Assembly (NCBI GenBank): GCA_017409455.1
Contig: JAFQSS010000029.1
Coordinates: 1-49,543, forward strand
Origin: Clostridia bacterium
Lineage (GTDB): Bacteria > Bacillota > Clostridia > TANB77 > CAG-508
Length of the DNA: 49,543 bases
Direction: 5' to 3'
Numbering within the stretch: the stretch's first letter is position 1; each line of letters starts with the position of its first letter. Of this stretch, positions 18,981 to 28,087 are shown piece after piece. Below the pieces are notes generated by a model. The model made no database searches and had not been told where the DNA came from. It saw nothing but the letters and a program-made list of their open reading frames with translations. Both the position numbers and the translations under genes were made by a program.

Positions 18981-19039
18981 AAAAAAGAGGAGTTACCAAG
19001 GGGGACGGGGGTCGTTACCCTTGGTAACTCCTCTTTTTT
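18981..19039 (+). terminator. Very strong hairpin terminator, GGGACGG repeat family
   Basis: A perfect 22-bp stem (18981-19002 with 19018-19039) encloses a G-rich 15-base loop containing GGACGGGGG; the 3' arm ends in six T residues. It ends the lepB-ferredoxin unit. The arms share GGTAACTCCTC with the palindrome after secY at 34501, so the terminator appears to be a copy of a dispersed repeat rather than a simple local hairpin. Confidence 0.88.
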
Positions 19040-19068
19040 CGTGCATATAATATATAGGGGGGATAAAA

Positions 19069-19389
19069 ATGTTTTGTAGAAGAAGATGTTGCAGAAATGT
19101 ACAAAATGGAGACATAACAATAGAAGAACTGAAAAGCAAAGTAGCACAAGGAGCGATATTAATAGATGTAAGAAGTAATCAAGAGTATAGGGAAGGACAT
19201 TTACAAGGAGCAGTGAATATTCCTGATTTTGAAATTATAAATAGAATACAAAAAGAAATACCAAAAAAGAATCAATTAATAATTCTATATTGCCAATATG
19301 GAGGAAGAAGCAGAAATTCGATGGTAACGATGAAAAAAATGGGATATACAAATGTATATAACCTGTATGGAGGATTGGAAATGTTATGA
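19069..19389 (+). CDS. Rhodanese-domain protein
   Basis: A 106-residue single-domain rhodanese, predicted to move sulfane sulfur. IDVRSNQEYREGHLQGAVNIP is typical of the fold, and the active-site loop has Cys in LYCQYGGRS. The first ten residues carry three cysteines within CRRRCCRN, unusual for the family; they could bind a metal or persulfide. GGGGGG precedes the start. The gene sits between a ferredoxin and a Sec-associated membrane protein; the biological sulfur acceptor is unknown. Confidence 0.88.
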   Translation: MFCRRRCCRNVQNGDITIEELKSKVAQGAILIDVRSNQEYREGHLQGAVNIPDFEIINRIQKEIPKKNQLIILYCQYGGRSRNSMVTMKKMGYTNVYNLYGGLEML

Positions 19390-19397
19390 CATAATTT

Positions 19398-19439
19398 CAT
19401 AGACAGCCGAATATAAATGTAATAGGAGGTCTGTCTATG
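19398..19439 (+). promoter_or_regulatory. Start-codon-masking hairpin
   Basis: CATAGACAG at 19398-19406 is perfectly complementary to CTGTCTATG at 19431-19439, whose last three bases are the ATG of the next gene. The ribosome binding site AGGAGG at 19424-19429 lies in the 24-base loop. Folding would hide the start codon. Translational control is inferred from this geometry. Confidence 0.5.
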
Positions 19440-19790
19440 AAAAATATAATAAAAGGGGTAATTATTTCACTAATATTTACTCTAATTTTTTTATTTGTGT
19501 TTTCAATAATACTAACATACACAAATATAAGCGAATCATTTATAGCACCTGTAATTATAGTAATAACAGCCATAAGTATATTCATTGGAAGTTCAATAGG
19601 TAATATAAAACTAAAGAAAAATGGCATGCTAAATGGAGCATTAGTAGGAGGAATATATCTATTAAGTATTTATTTATTATCAGGGATAATAAGCCAAAAC
19701 TTTTCATTATCAACCCAATCAATAATAATTATTGTTGCAGGTATGATATGTGGAATGTTTGGTGGAATAATTGGAGTTAATAAGGGGTAA
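19437..19790 (+). CDS. TIGR04086/YrzE-like small membrane protein
   Basis: A 117-residue protein with four hydrophobic helices (about 7-29, 34-55, 66-87 and 93-113) and glycine-rich turns such as GALVGGIYL and GGIIGVNKG. It resembles the TIGR04086 family (YrzE in B. subtilis), of unknown function, often found near yajC and secDF in Clostridia; secD/secF-like genes are indeed just downstream. Its ATG lies in the 3' arm of a hairpin. Confidence 0.7.
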   Translation: MKNIIKGVIISLIFTLIFLFVFSIILTYTNISESFIAPVIIVITAISIFIGSSIGNIKLKKNGMLNGALVGGIYLLSIYLLSGIISQNFSLSTQSIIIIVAGMICGMFGGIIGVNKG

Positions 19791-19812
19791 TCGGTGATTA
19801 TCCCTATTTTTT
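19784..19812 (+). terminator. Intrinsic terminator overlapping a stop codon
   Basis: GGGGTAATC (19784-19792) pairs with GATTATCCC (19796-19804) through a three-base loop with one G-T pair, followed by a T-rich tail to 19812. The TAA stop of the membrane protein is inside the left arm. Confidence 0.75.
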
Positions 19813-19835
19813 CAATAAAAAAATTCCAAAAACAG

Positions 19836-19864
19836 TTGATATTTTTGGGAAAATAGGGTAAAAT
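19836..19864 (+). promoter_or_regulatory. Sigma-A promoter of the HD-secD-secF unit
   Basis: TTGATA at 19836-19841 and TAAAAT at 19859-19864 are 17 bases apart, about 24 bases before the HD-domain gene. Confidence 0.78.
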
Positions 19865-19887
19865 CAATACGAACAAAGGAGGCGCGT

Positions 19888-20547
19888 ATGATAACATTAG
19901 AAGATGTAGTGAAAAACGAAGAGGTACAAGCATTTATAAATGCATCTCAAAAACAATTAGAAGCATTAGGATATACAGAACATTCACACAGACACATAGG
20001 AATAGTATCAAAAAGAACAGGTGAAATATTAGAAAAACTTGGATTTGATGAAAGAACAATAGAATTAGGGAAAATAGCAGGATATTTACATGATATAGGA
20101 AATTGTGTAAATAGAGTAGATCATGCACATACAGGAGCAATATTAGCATATAACATTTTAAAAGAAATGGGAATGCCAGCAGAAGAAAGAACAGAGATAA
20201 TGACAGCTATAGGAAATCATGATGAAGAAACAGGAACAGCGGTAAGCGAAATATCAGCAGCATTAATATTAGCTGATAAATCAGATGTACACAGAGATAG
20301 AGTTGTAAATAAGAGTATGTCGACATTTGACATACATGATAGAGTAAATTATGCTGTAACAGATGCAAAATTAGAATTAAATGAAGAAACAAGAAAAATA
20401 AGATTAACTCTAACAATTGATACAGATATATGTCCAGTACTGAACTATTTCCAAATATTTATGGATAGAACAATGATGAGTAAATATGCTGCAAAATATT
20501 TAGATATTTGGTATGAATTAATAATAAATGAAACGAAACTATTATAA
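19888..20547 (+). CDS. HD-domain phosphohydrolase
   Basis: A 219-residue HD-superfamily metal hydrolase. The metal ligands are visible as HSHR near residue 33, YLHDIGN near 70, HAHTGA near 80, GNHDE near 111 and LADKSDV near 130. Substrates of such enzymes are usually nucleotides or cyclic dinucleotides; none can be assigned here. AAAGGAGG precedes the ATG. Its place just before secD/secF suggests shared expression but does not prove a role in export. Confidence 0.85.
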   Translation: MITLEDVVKNEEVQAFINASQKQLEALGYTEHSHRHIGIVSKRTGEILEKLGFDERTIELGKIAGYLHDIGNCVNRVDHAHTGAILAYNILKEMGMPAEERTEIMTAIGNHDEETGTAVSEISAALILADKSDVHRDRVVNKSMSTFDIHDRVNYAVTDAKLELNEETRKIRLTLTIDTDICPVLNYFQIFMDRTMMSKYAAKYLDIWYELIINETKLL

Positions 20548-20569
20548 GATGAGGAAGGAATTGAACAAA

Positions 20570-21907
20570 ATGAAAAAAGTAAAAATAACAACAATAATAT
20601 TAGCTATTATACTTGTAACACTAGTTGCTTTTGCTGGTGTGTATATTAAAACACAGAATAGAATGGAAAACAAAGTTAAAGATTATTCTTTTGGAAGAGA
20701 ATTAAAAGGTGAAAGAATAGTTGAACTAAAAGTAGCTAATCAAAAATCAGAATCAGCTAAATTAGAAAATTATGAAATTGTAAAAAAGACATTAGAAAAA
20801 AGATTAAATAATTTGAAAACACCAGATTATACAATTTCTTTAAACAAAGAAGATGGAACAATCATAGTAGAATTACCAGAAGATAACAATACAGACACAT
20901 ATGTATATTATTTAACTGCATCTGGAAAAGTACAAGTTGTGGAAGATGGTGAAAATGGAGTAGAATTATTAAATGATTCTATGGTAGAAAAAGCTTTATA
21001 TACTTATACTTCTGATATAGAAGGTGCATATCAAGTATTTTTAGATGTATATCTAACAGAAGAAGGAAAAGCTAAAATACAAGAAATAAAAAATAATTAT
21101 GCAGTTTTATCAGATGAAATTAAAGAAATAGAAGCAGCACAATCTGCAGCAGAAAAAGAGAATACAACAGAAGGCGAAAATACAACAACTGAAGAATCTG
21201 CTACTAAAGAGACTTCAACAGAAGTAACTAAAAAAATAGCTAGATTAAAAATTGGTGAAACAGAATATGATATTAGTACAATAGAAGACAATAAGGTAAG
21301 AGTAATTATTGGGGCGAAAACAGCTAATACTACATATGTAAATAGTTACATATCAGTGGCAGTTGAAGCGTCAATGCTAATAAACTCGGGAAAATTTCCT
21401 ATAGAATATCAATTAGGTGAAAATAGATTTGTGTATTCAGATATAACTAATACTAATATTATATATTTTGCTGTAGCAATTGCAATAATATTAGTAATAG
21501 TATTCATAATATTTGTAATAAAATATAAAATTAGTGGATTACTTGCAAGCATATCTTATATAGGATTTGTATCACTATTAGCATTAATATTAAGATATAC
21601 AAATGTAAGTATTTCAATAGAAGGAATAGGTGCAATAATATTAGTATTAATAATAAATATAAGAATAAATCAAATGATACTAAATATAAATAAAGAAAAA
21701 TCTAATGTGAATGAAGCAATAATAAACACATATAAAGAATTATTCTTGAAATTAGTACCTATAATAATAATAACATTAACATTCTGTTTTGCAGGAGTAT
21801 CAAATTTAATAAGCTTTGGAATGATAATGTTTTGGGGATTATTATTGATCGCAGTATATAATGCAATAGTAACAAAAACATTGCTAAAATTAAGAGAAAA
21901 CAAATAG
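20570..21907 (+). CDS. secD: Divergent SecD-like translocase accessory subunit
   Basis: 445 residues. One N-terminal membrane helix (about 5-24) is followed by a periplasmic region in which GRELKGERIVELKV matches the SecD D1 motif GLDLxGGxxLVL, and by five C-terminal helices (about residues 312-442). A Glu/Thr-rich linker lies near 190-220. In the family SecD works with SecF to drive late protein export using the proton motive force. The family core motif is strongly altered. A start at 20528 lacks a ribosome binding site; the ATG at 20570 follows GAGGAAGGA. Confidence 0.75.
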   Translation: MKKVKITTIILAIILVTLVAFAGVYIKTQNRMENKVKDYSFGRELKGERIVELKVANQKSESAKLENYEIVKKTLEKRLNNLKTPDYTISLNKEDGTIIVELPEDNNTDTYVYYLTASGKVQVVEDGENGVELLNDSMVEKALYTYTSDIEGAYQVFLDVYLTEEGKAKIQEIKNNYAVLSDEIKEIEAAQSAAEKENTTEGENTTTEESATKETSTEVTKKIARLKIGETEYDISTIEDNKVRVIIGAKTANTTYVNSYISVAVEASMLINSGKFPIEYQLGENRFVYSDITNTNIIYFAVAIAIILVIVFIIFVIKYKISGLLASISYIGFVSLLALILRYTNVSISIEGIGAIILVLIINIRINQMILNINKEKSNVNEAIINTYKELFLKLVPIIIITLTFCFAGVSNLISFGMIMFWGLLLIAVYNAIVTKTLLKLRENK

Positions 21908-21917
21908 GAGGCAGCAG

Positions 21918-22541
21918 ATGAATCAAAAAAATAAAAAAATAATAATTTGTGCAATAATTGCATTAATAATCCTTGGAGGGATTGTAGCAGTAAATGTTTT
22001 GGGATTCAATAAAGATTTAGCTTTTGAACAAAGTCAAAGAATTGATATAGATGTAGGACAACAAATTAAAGACGAATCAAAAATAAAAGAAATTGCAAAT
22101 GAAGTATTAGGAATGCATAACATGGTTCAAACAGTAGAGATATATGAAGATATGGTTACAATAAGAGCAAAAGTTATATCAGAAGAACAAAAAAATACTA
22201 TTGTAAGCAAAATAAAAGAAATATATGAATTTGAACAAACAGCTGAAAAAACAGATATAAATACAGTGCCAGCAACTAGAATTAGAGATATGTATAAACA
22301 ATACATATTACCTTTTGCAATATCCATAGCTTTAGTATCTATATACATGGTTATAAGATATTATAAAAAAGGAATGTGGAAAGTTTTAGCAAGAACAATA
22401 TTTGTTCCTGTAATAGCAGAATTACTTCTTTTAAGTTGGATAGCAATAGTAAGAATACCTATTGGAAGATTTACACCAGTGCTTGTTATATTAATGTATA
22501 TTGCTAGCACTTTATATGTAATTAATAAGAATGAAAAATAA
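21918..22541 (+). CDS. secF: Shortened SecF-like subunit
   Basis: 207 residues against about 290-310 usual for SecF. An N-terminal helix (6-29) precedes GFNKDLAFEQSQRIDIDV, a weak echo of the SecF GIDFxGGxxI motif, then an extracytoplasmic region and about three hydrophobic segments from residue ~132. The final two helices and the usual SecF core motifs are missing. The assignment leans on its place directly after the SecD-like gene. Confidence 0.6.
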   Translation: MNQKNKKIIICAIIALIILGGIVAVNVLGFNKDLAFEQSQRIDIDVGQQIKDESKIKEIANEVLGMHNMVQTVEIYEDMVTIRAKVISEEQKNTIVSKIKEIYEFEQTAEKTDINTVPATRIRDMYKQYILPFAISIALVSIYMVIRYYKKGMWKVLARTIFVPVIAELLLLSWIAIVRIPIGRFTPVLVILMYIASTLYVINKNEK

Positions 22542-22546
22542 TTATG

Positions 22547-22582
22547 AAGGCTATTTTAAGGAAGACTTAGAATAGCCTTTTT
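22547..22582 (+). terminator. Intrinsic terminator after secF
   Basis: AAGGCTATT (22547-22555) pairs with AATAGCCTT (22571-22579), followed by a T-run. It ends the HD-secD-secF unit. Confidence 0.82.
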
Positions 22583-22601
22583 ATGAAAGGATGTAATAAA
22601 T

Positions 22602-23105
22602 ATGGCAAATAATGAAAAAAGAAAAGATTATATAAGTTGGGATGAATATTTTATGGCAGTAGCAAAATTATCAGCAATGAGGAGTAAAGACCCAAGTACA
22701 CAAGTAGGCGCATGTATAGTAAGTAATGATAATAGAATTTTATCAATTGGATATAATGGGGCTCCAAATGGATTTGAAGATGAAAGATTTCCTTGGGGAA
22801 GAGAAGGAGAAAATTTAGATACAAAATATCCATATGTATGCCATGCAGAACTTAATGCAATTTTAAATTATAGGGGAAGTAAAAAGGATTTAGAAAGTGC
22901 AAAAATATATGTTGACTTATTTCCATGTAATGAATGTGCTAAAATAATAATTCAATCAGGAATAAAACAAGTTATCTATTTATCAGATAAATATGCAAAT
23001 TCTGAAAATAACATAGCATCACGTAGACTAATGGACGAATGTGGGGTTACATATAAAAAGATAGAATTACCTGAAGAAAAAGAAATTAAAATTAAATTGA
23101 AATAA
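22602..23105 (+). CDS. Deoxycytidylate deaminase (ComEB-like)
   Basis: Zinc enzyme that converts dCMP to dUMP, the substrate of thymidylate synthase (thyA is also in this window). Zinc and catalytic residues are visible as CHAELN and PCNECAK, and the N-terminal [11 protein letters not shown] strand is typical. It has 167 residues. It sits alone between the secF terminator and the ribosomal promoter. It could equally be labelled with the B. subtilis name comEB. Confidence 0.9.
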   Translation: MANNEKRKDYISWDEYFMAVAKLSAMRSKDPSTQVGACIVSNDNRILSIGYNGAPNGFEDERFPWGREGENLDTKYPYVCHAELNAILNYRGSKKDLESAKIYVDLFPCNECAKIIIQSGIKQVIYLSDKYANSENNIASRRLMDECGVTYKKIELPEEKEIKIKLK

Positions 23106-23131
23106 AACAATAAAAAAATCTTTAAAAGCTC

Positions 23132-23160
23132 TTGACATATCAGGTAAACCGATGTATAAT
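23132..23160 (+). promoter_or_regulatory. Consensus sigma-A promoter of the S10 operon
   Basis: TTGACA at 23132-23137 and TATAAT at 23155-23160, spacer exactly 17 bases: a perfect consensus promoter. It drives the ribosomal protein operon through a leader of about 280 bases. Confidence 0.92.
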
Positions 23161-23166
23161 AATGGA

Positions 23167-23430
23167 GCATGAATTTTAGCGTTGAAGCTGAATGTGGCTA
23201 CACCGCTACAGAAATGTAGGGTGGAGGGAACTTCAGTGGAGTATGTCTTGGCTAGACCAGGCGGTAAGTTAATAGATGTTAGGCCGTATTGCGCGGAATA
23301 ACTATATATTAAAAAACACTTATCCCAGAATAACCATGCGAATTTTTGGGATTTTATAATGGGTAAAAACAAAACACCCGGATGTGTTATGACTTGCCAA
23401 CGCGTAATTTAATTTTATTATAATATTTTA
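23167..23430 (+). ncRNA. Structured 5' leader of the S10 operon
   Basis: About 280 bases between promoter and rpsJ hold no gene. Visible structure: TTGAAG (23182) with CTTCAG (23231) enclosing CACC-CTACA/TGTAG-GGTG closed by a GAAA tetraloop (23201-23223); ATCCCA/TGGGAT (23322-23352); AACAC/GTGTT (23373-23388). Higher G+C and ordered stems suggest a cis-regulatory RNA, for example an autoregulatory site for a ribosomal protein encoded in the operon. I do not recognise it as a named Rfam family. Confidence 0.55.
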
Positions 23431-23447
23431 AGGAGGGAAAAATTACA

Positions 23448-23771
23448 ATGGCAAATTCAATTGTAGCAAGTGAAAAAATTAGAATAAGACTAAAAGCTTA
23501 TGACCATGTAGTTTTAGATCAGTCTGCTGAAAAAATAGTAGATACTGCTAAGAAAACAGGAGCAAAGGTATCAGGTCCTATTCCATTACCAACACAAAAA
23601 GAAATCGTAACAATCTTACGTTCTCCACACAAACACAAAGATTCAAGAGAACAATTTGAAATGAGAACACATAAAAGAGTTATCGACATTCTTTACCCAA
23701 CACAAAAAACAATGGATAGTTTAATGAAACTAGAACTACCAGCTGGTGTTGATATCGAAATCAAAAACTAG
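23448..23771 (+). CDS. rpsJ: 30S ribosomal protein S10
   Basis: First protein of the S10 operon, in the 30S head; also the NusE transcription antitermination factor. [21 protein letters not shown] and the [31 protein letters not shown] segment are diagnostic. It has 107 residues and AAGGAGGG before the ATG. Confidence 0.97.
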   Translation: MANSIVASEKIRIRLKAYDHVVLDQSAEKIVDTAKKTGAKVSGPIPLPTQKEIVTILRSPHKHKDSREQFEMRTHKRVIDILYPTQKTMDSLMKLELPAGVDIEIKN

Positions 23772-23801
23772 TTTCAAATAATATAAAAATCAAAAAACCA
23801 A

Positions 23802-23818
23802 GCTGGTCGCTTGCCAGC
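23802..23818 (+). other. Small hairpin between rpsJ and rplC
   Basis: GCTGG (23802-23806) pairs with CCAGC (23814-23818) about 20 bases before the rplC start. There is no T-run, so it is not a terminator; a processing or translational role is possible but not shown. Confidence 0.4.
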
Positions 23819-23839
23819 CAATAGTAGGAGGATTTAAAA

Positions 23840-24469
23840 ATGAAAAAAGCATTAATAGGAAAAAAAGTTGGAATGACACAAATATTTGATGAAAACGGAA
23901 CAGTTATTCCAGTAACAGTTATAGAAGCAGGTCCATGTGTGGTTGCTCAAGTAAAAACATTAGAAAATGATGGATATGAAGCAGTACAATTAGGATATGG
24001 AGAAGTTAAAGAAAAACATTTAAACAAACCAGTAAAAGGACATTTTGCAAAAGCAAATGTAACAGCAAAAAAACATTTAAGAGAATTCAGACTAGATTCA
24101 ATAGAAGGAATCAAAGTTGGAGATGAATTAAAAGCAGATGTATTTGCAGCTGGAGAAAAAATAGATGTTCAAGGAACATCAAAAGGAAAAGGATTCCAAG
24201 GTGTAATCAAAAGACATGGACAACACAGAGGACCAATGGGACATGGATCTATGTATCATAGAAGACCAGGTTCAATGGGTGCTACATCAACACCAGGAAG
24301 AGTATTCAAAGGTAAAAAATTACCAGGACATATGGGACGTGTTACAGTTACAATTCAAAACTTAGATGTTGTAAGAGTAGACATGGATAAAAATGTAATA
24401 TTAGTAAAAGGTAGTGTTCCAGGAGCAAAAGGATCTATCTTAAAAATAAAATCAGCTATAAAAGCTTAA
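23840..24469 (+). CDS. rplC: 50S ribosomal protein L3
   Basis: Core 50S protein near the peptidyl transferase centre. [14 protein letters not shown] at the start and the [19 protein letters not shown] loop with [14 protein letters not shown] are characteristic. It has 209 residues, normal length, with AGGAGG before the ATG. Confidence 0.97.
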   Translation: MKKALIGKKVGMTQIFDENGTVIPVTVIEAGPCVVAQVKTLENDGYEAVQLGYGEVKEKHLNKPVKGHFAKANVTAKKHLREFRLDSIEGIKVGDELKADVFAAGEKIDVQGTSKGKGFQGVIKRHGQHRGPMGHGSMYHRRPGSMGATSTPGRVFKGKKLPGHMGRVTVTIQNLDVVRVDMDKNVILVKGSVPGAKGSILKIKSAIKA

Positions 24470-24500
24470 TCAAAGTTAGAGAAAAGGAGGAAATAACGAA

Positions 24501-25124
24501 ATGCCAAAAGTAGATGTATATAACATGCAAGGTAAAAAAGTTAGCGATGTAGAATTAAATGCATCAGTATTTGGAATTGAACCAAATGAAACTGTTGTAC
24601 ATAGTGTATTAGTAAACTACTTAGCTAATCAAAGACAAGGTACACAAAGTACTAAAACAAGAGCAGAAGTTCGTGGTGGTGGTAGAAAACCATGGAGACA
24701 AAAAGGAACAGGTAGAGCAAGACAAGGTAGTATACGTGCTCCACAATGGATTAAAGGTGGTATAGCTTTAGGTCCAAAACCACGTTCATATTCATACAGA
24801 ATAAACAAAAAAGAAAAACAATTAGCAATTAAATCATTATTAAGTGCAAAAGTATTAGATAATGAATTAACAGTTGTTGATAAATTAGAAGTTAAAGAAC
24901 CAAAAACAAACGTTATGGTTAAAGCTTTAACAGATTTAAAAGTAGAAGGAAAAACATTAATCATATTAGCAGAGAAAAATGAAAATGTTTTATTATCAAG
25001 CAGAAACATTAAAGGTGTTAAAACAATCGAATTAAATACAATCAACGTATTTGACTTATTAAATTGCAACAAATTAGTTTTACCACTAGATACTGTTAAA
25101 AAATTAGAGGAGGTGTATGCCTAA
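24501..25124 (+). CDS. rplD: 50S ribosomal protein L4
   Basis: 50S protein whose extended loop lines the exit tunnel; in gamma-proteobacteria it represses its own S10 operon. The loop motif [20 protein letters not shown] is near residue 60. It has 207 residues; its stop overlaps the ATG of rplW by one base, implying coupled translation. Confidence 0.97.
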   Translation: MPKVDVYNMQGKKVSDVELNASVFGIEPNETVVHSVLVNYLANQRQGTQSTKTRAEVRGGGRKPWRQKGTGRARQGSIRAPQWIKGGIALGPKPRSYSYRINKKEKQLAIKSLLSAKVLDNELTVVDKLEVKEPKTNVMVKALTDLKVEGKTLIILAEKNENVLLSSRNIKGVKTIELNTINVFDLLNCNKLVLPLDTVKKLEEVYA

Positions 25125-25471
25125 TGTTACCAGAAGAAATAATTGTTAGACCAGTTATAACAGAAAAAAGTAATGATGAAATGCAATCAGGAAAATACAC
25201 TTTCGAAGTTAACAAAAAAGCTACAAAAGTTGAAATAGCAAATGCTGTTGAAAAACTTTTCGAAGTTAAAGTATTAAAAGTTAACACAATGACAGTTAAA
25301 GGAAAAACAAAAAGAGTTAGATATAAAGAAGGAAAAACTCCAGACTGGAAAAAAGCTATTGTTACAATAGATACAAACCCAGCTGAAAAATCATACCTTG
25401 GAAAAGGTGGAAAAGAAGTTAAAGTTTCTAAAAAATATAAAGATTCTATCGAAGAATTTATGGGAGCTTAA
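25124..25471 (+). CDS. rplW: 50S ribosomal protein L23
   Basis: Tunnel-exit protein that docks signal recognition particle and trigger factor. Starts with [13 protein letters not shown] and contains [15 protein letters not shown] and [12 protein letters not shown]. At 115 residues it is slightly longer than the usual ~95-100, with a charged C-terminal extension. Confidence 0.95.
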   Translation: MLPEEIIVRPVITEKSNDEMQSGKYTFEVNKKATKVEIANAVEKLFEVKVLKVNTMTVKGKTKRVRYKEGKTPDWKKAIVTIDTNPAEKSYLGKGGKEVKVSKKYKDSIEEFMGA

Positions 25472-25498
25472 GAGTTTAAATAATAAGGAGAAATATAA

Positions 25499-25705
25499 AT
25501 GTTAGAAAAATTTTTAAATAAAAATGTATTAATATGTATTGCAAACTATGCGTCAGCTGTTGAAGAAATGCCAAGACCGGGAAAGAACGCGTTTGTAGCA
25601 GTTCAAAGAAAAGGAACAGTAACCAGAGTTGATGACAAGTTTATTGAATTAGATAACAATGAAGTGGTTGCAATAAAATATATTTCTACAATTAAAAGTT
25701 TATAA
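25499..25705 (+). CDS. Small Sm/Hfq-like protein inserted in the S10 operon
   Basis: A 68-residue protein between rplW and rplB, where most bacteria have nothing. AAGGAG lies before the ATG and the codon use matches its neighbours, so it looks real. The layout suggests a small beta barrel: LNKNVLICIANY, then KGTVTRVDDKFIELDN resembling the Sm1 motif (G...D.F..L), and VAIKYISTIKSL resembling the Hfq/Sm2 end YKHAISTI. It could bind RNA or ribosomal components. Membership in the Sm superfamily is an inference from short motifs, not a recognised family match. Confidence 0.65.
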   Translation: MLEKFLNKNVLICIANYASAVEEMPRPGKNAFVAVQRKGTVTRVDDKFIELDNNEVVAIKYISTIKSL

Positions 25706-25905
25706 AAGTATCGGGAAAAAACCAGGATAACAAAGAATATCTGTAGCGGAGCAGGAAAAAGTCCGTAAAAATATTAGAGAAGAGTTCACATTAAAAACAA
25801 ATATTACAAGGCAGATGAACGAGAAAACCGGAAACGTACATATTGATACGTTGAGGATTTGCGAAGTGAAATCTAACGCAGTAAGATTTGGAATTTAATG
25901 AGAAC
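25706..25905 (+). other. Non-coding gap with hairpins before rplB
   Basis: About 200 bases without a plausible gene, inside a cluster where gaps are normally under 30 bases. Visible stems: CGGA/TCCG near 25746-25767, AACGTA/TACGTT near 25834-25853, and AATCT/AGATT near 25870-25890. No promoter or terminator is clear. It could be an internal leader controlling rplB and downstream genes. Confidence 0.4.
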
Positions 25906-25923
25906 GAGAAAGGAAAATTAAAA

Positions 25924-26751
25924 ATGGGAATGAAACACTTTAAAGCGTATACACCATCAAGAAGAAATATGACAGTTTCTGACTATGCAGAAGTAACAAA
26001 AAAGACACCTGAAAAATCATTATTAGCAAAGAAAAAGAAAAATGCAGGAAGAAACTCATATGGTAGAATAACAGTAAGACATCAAGGTGGAGGAAACAGA
26101 CAAAAATACAGAATAATAGATTTTAAAAGATTAAAAGACAATATGGAAGCTACAGTAGTTGGAATCGAATATGATCCAAACAGAACAGCTAACATAGCAT
26201 TAATCAAATATGAAGATGGAACATTAAGTTACATCATAGCACCACAAGGATTAACAGATGGAGATAAAGTAGTATCTGGAGAAACAACAGACATTAAACC
26301 AGGAAACTGCTTACCAATATCAAATATACCAGTAGGTACATTAATCCACAATATAGAATTAAATCCAGGGCAAGGTGCAAAATTAGTAAGAGTTGCTGGA
26401 CAAAGTGCACAATTAATGGCTAAAGAAGGAAAATATGCACATGTAAGATTACCATCAGGAGAAATGAGATTAATCTTAGCTAAATGTAGAGCAACAATAG
26501 GTGTAGTTGGAAATGCTGACCATGAAAACGTAAAATTAGGTAAAGCAGGAAAAACAAGACACTTAGGTATCAGACCAACAGTTAGAGGATCAGTAATGAA
26601 CCCAGTAGATCACCCACACGGTGGTGGTGAAGGTAGAGCTCCAGTTGGACATTCAGGACCAATGACACCATGGGGTAAACCAGCATTAGGATACAAGACA
26701 AGAAATAAAAAGAACAAATCAAACAAATTTATCGTAAAGAGAAGAAAATAA
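25924..26751 (+). CDS. rplB: 50S ribosomal protein L2
   Basis: Universal 50S protein needed for subunit association and peptidyl transfer. [15 protein letters not shown] at the start, [15 protein letters not shown], and the conserved [15 protein letters not shown] histidine loop near residue 220 are present. The ATG at 25924 follows GAGAAAGGA by about ten bases and gives 275 residues, the normal length; an upstream in-frame ATG at 25888 gives a non-conserved extension. Confidence 0.97.
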   Translation: MGMKHFKAYTPSRRNMTVSDYAEVTKKTPEKSLLAKKKKNAGRNSYGRITVRHQGGGNRQKYRIIDFKRLKDNMEATVVGIEYDPNRTANIALIKYEDGTLSYIIAPQGLTDGDKVVSGETTDIKPGNCLPISNIPVGTLIHNIELNPGQGAKLVRVAGQSAQLMAKEGKYAHVRLPSGEMRLILAKCRATIGVVGNADHENVKLGKAGKTRHLGIRPTVRGSVMNPVDHPHGGGEGRAPVGHSGPMTPWGKPALGYKTRNKKNKSNKFIVKRRK

Positions 26752-26768
26752 GATAGGAGGAAAATCAG

Positions 26769-27041
26769 ATGTCAAGATCAAGTAAAAAAATACCTTTCGT
26801 AGCACCAGAACTACTAAAAAGAGTAGAAGCTATGAATGCTAGTGGAAACAAAGAAGTTATCAAGACATGGTCAAGAGCTTCAACAATATATCCACAAATG
26901 ATTGGTCATACAATCGCTGTTCATGACGGTAGAAAACATGTACCAGTTTATATCACAGAAGAAATGATAGGTCATAAATTAGGTGAATTTGCTCCTACAA
27001 GGACTTTTAAAGGTCATTCAGGAGAAAAAACTACAAAATAA
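26769..27041 (+). CDS. rpsS: 30S ribosomal protein S19
   Basis: 30S head protein that contacts tRNA and S13. [33 protein letters not shown] and [13 protein letters not shown] are diagnostic. It has 90 residues, with TAGGAGG upstream. Confidence 0.97.
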   Translation: MSRSSKKIPFVAPELLKRVEAMNASGNKEVIKTWSRASTIYPQMIGHTIAVHDGRKHVPVYITEEMIGHKLGEFAPTRTFKGHSGEKTTK

Positions 27042-27068
27042 TAAATAGAGTTTAAGGAGGTAATTGTA

Positions 27069-27425
27069 GTGGAAGAAACAGCAATAATGAAAGCAGAAGC
27101 AACATTAAAATATGCTAGAATCTCTGCAAGAAAAGTAAAAATCGTTGCAGACTTAATCAGAGGAAAAAATGTTGATGAAGCTTTAGCAATAGTAAAATTT
27201 ACACCAAAAGCATCATCAGTTATAATTGAAAAATTATTAAAATCAGCAATTGCAAACGCTGAAAACAATAACGGAATGAAACATGAAAATTTATATGTTG
27301 CTGAAATATTTGCAAACCAAGGTCCAACATTAAAGAGAATCAGACCAGCTGCAAAAGGTTCAGCAGTAAGAATAAGAAAAAGAACAAGTCATATAACAAT
27401 TGTTCTAAAAGAAAAGGAGGCATAA
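27069..27425 (+). CDS. rplV: 50S ribosomal protein L22
   Basis: 50S protein with a hairpin reaching into the exit tunnel, a site where macrolide-resistance changes occur. [20 protein letters not shown] and the [20 protein letters not shown] hairpin are typical. It starts with GTG at 27069, eight bases after AAGGAGG; 118 residues. Confidence 0.95.
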   Translation: MEETAIMKAEATLKYARISARKVKIVADLIRGKNVDEALAIVKFTPKASSVIIEKLLKSAIANAENNNGMKHENLYVAEIFANQGPTLKRIRPAAKGSAVRIRKRTSHITIVLKEKEA

Positions 27426-27430
27426 GCTCG

Positions 27431-28087
27431 ATGGGACAAAAAGTACATCCAACAGGAGTTAGGGTTGGAATAATCAAAGATTGGAATGCTAAATGGTATG
27501 CAGATTCTAAAAACTTTGCAGATTACTTAGTTGAAGATCAAAAAATCCGTAAATTTTTAAAGAAAAAATTATACACAGCTGGAATTTCAAGAATCGAAAT
27601 CGAAAGAACAGCTAAATTCGTAAAAGTTAATGTATTCACAGCAAAACCAGGAATCATAATCGGAAAAGGTGGAGCTGGAGCTGAAACATTAAAAGCAGAA
27701 GTTACAAAATTAATAGGAAAAGATGTAAATATCAATATAGTTGAAGTTAAAGCAATTGATACAGATGCACAATTAGTTGCAGAAAACATTGCAGGTCAAC
27801 TAGAAAGAAGAATTTCATTTAGAAAAGCTATGAAACAATGTATGCAAAAAGCTATGAAATCAGGTGCTTTAGGTATCAAAACTGCAGTATCTGGAAGATT
27901 AGGTGGAGCAGATATGGCTAGAACAGAATTTTATAAAGAAGGAACAATTCCTCTACAAACATTAAGAGCTGATATTGACTATGGATTTGCAGAAGCAGAT
28001 ACAACATACGGAAAAATCGGTGTTAAAGTTTGGATTTATAAAGGTGAAGTTCTTCCAGCTAAAAAAGTGGAAGGAGGAGACAAATAA
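27431..28087 (+). CDS. rpsC: 30S ribosomal protein S3
   Basis: mRNA-entry protein with a KH domain: the GXXG loop appears as [14 protein letters not shown] near residue 75. [14 protein letters not shown] is the usual start. It has 218 residues; the stop overlaps the rplP ATG by one base. Confidence 0.97.
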   Translation: MGQKVHPTGVRVGIIKDWNAKWYADSKNFADYLVEDQKIRKFLKKKLYTAGISRIEIERTAKFVKVNVFTAKPGIIIGKGGAGAETLKAEVTKLIGKDVNINIVEVKAIDTDAQLVAENIAGQLERRISFRKAMKQCMQKAMKSGALGIKTAVSGRLGGADMARTEFYKEGTIPLQTLRADIDYGFAEADTTYGKIGVKVWIYKGEVLPAKKVEGGDK

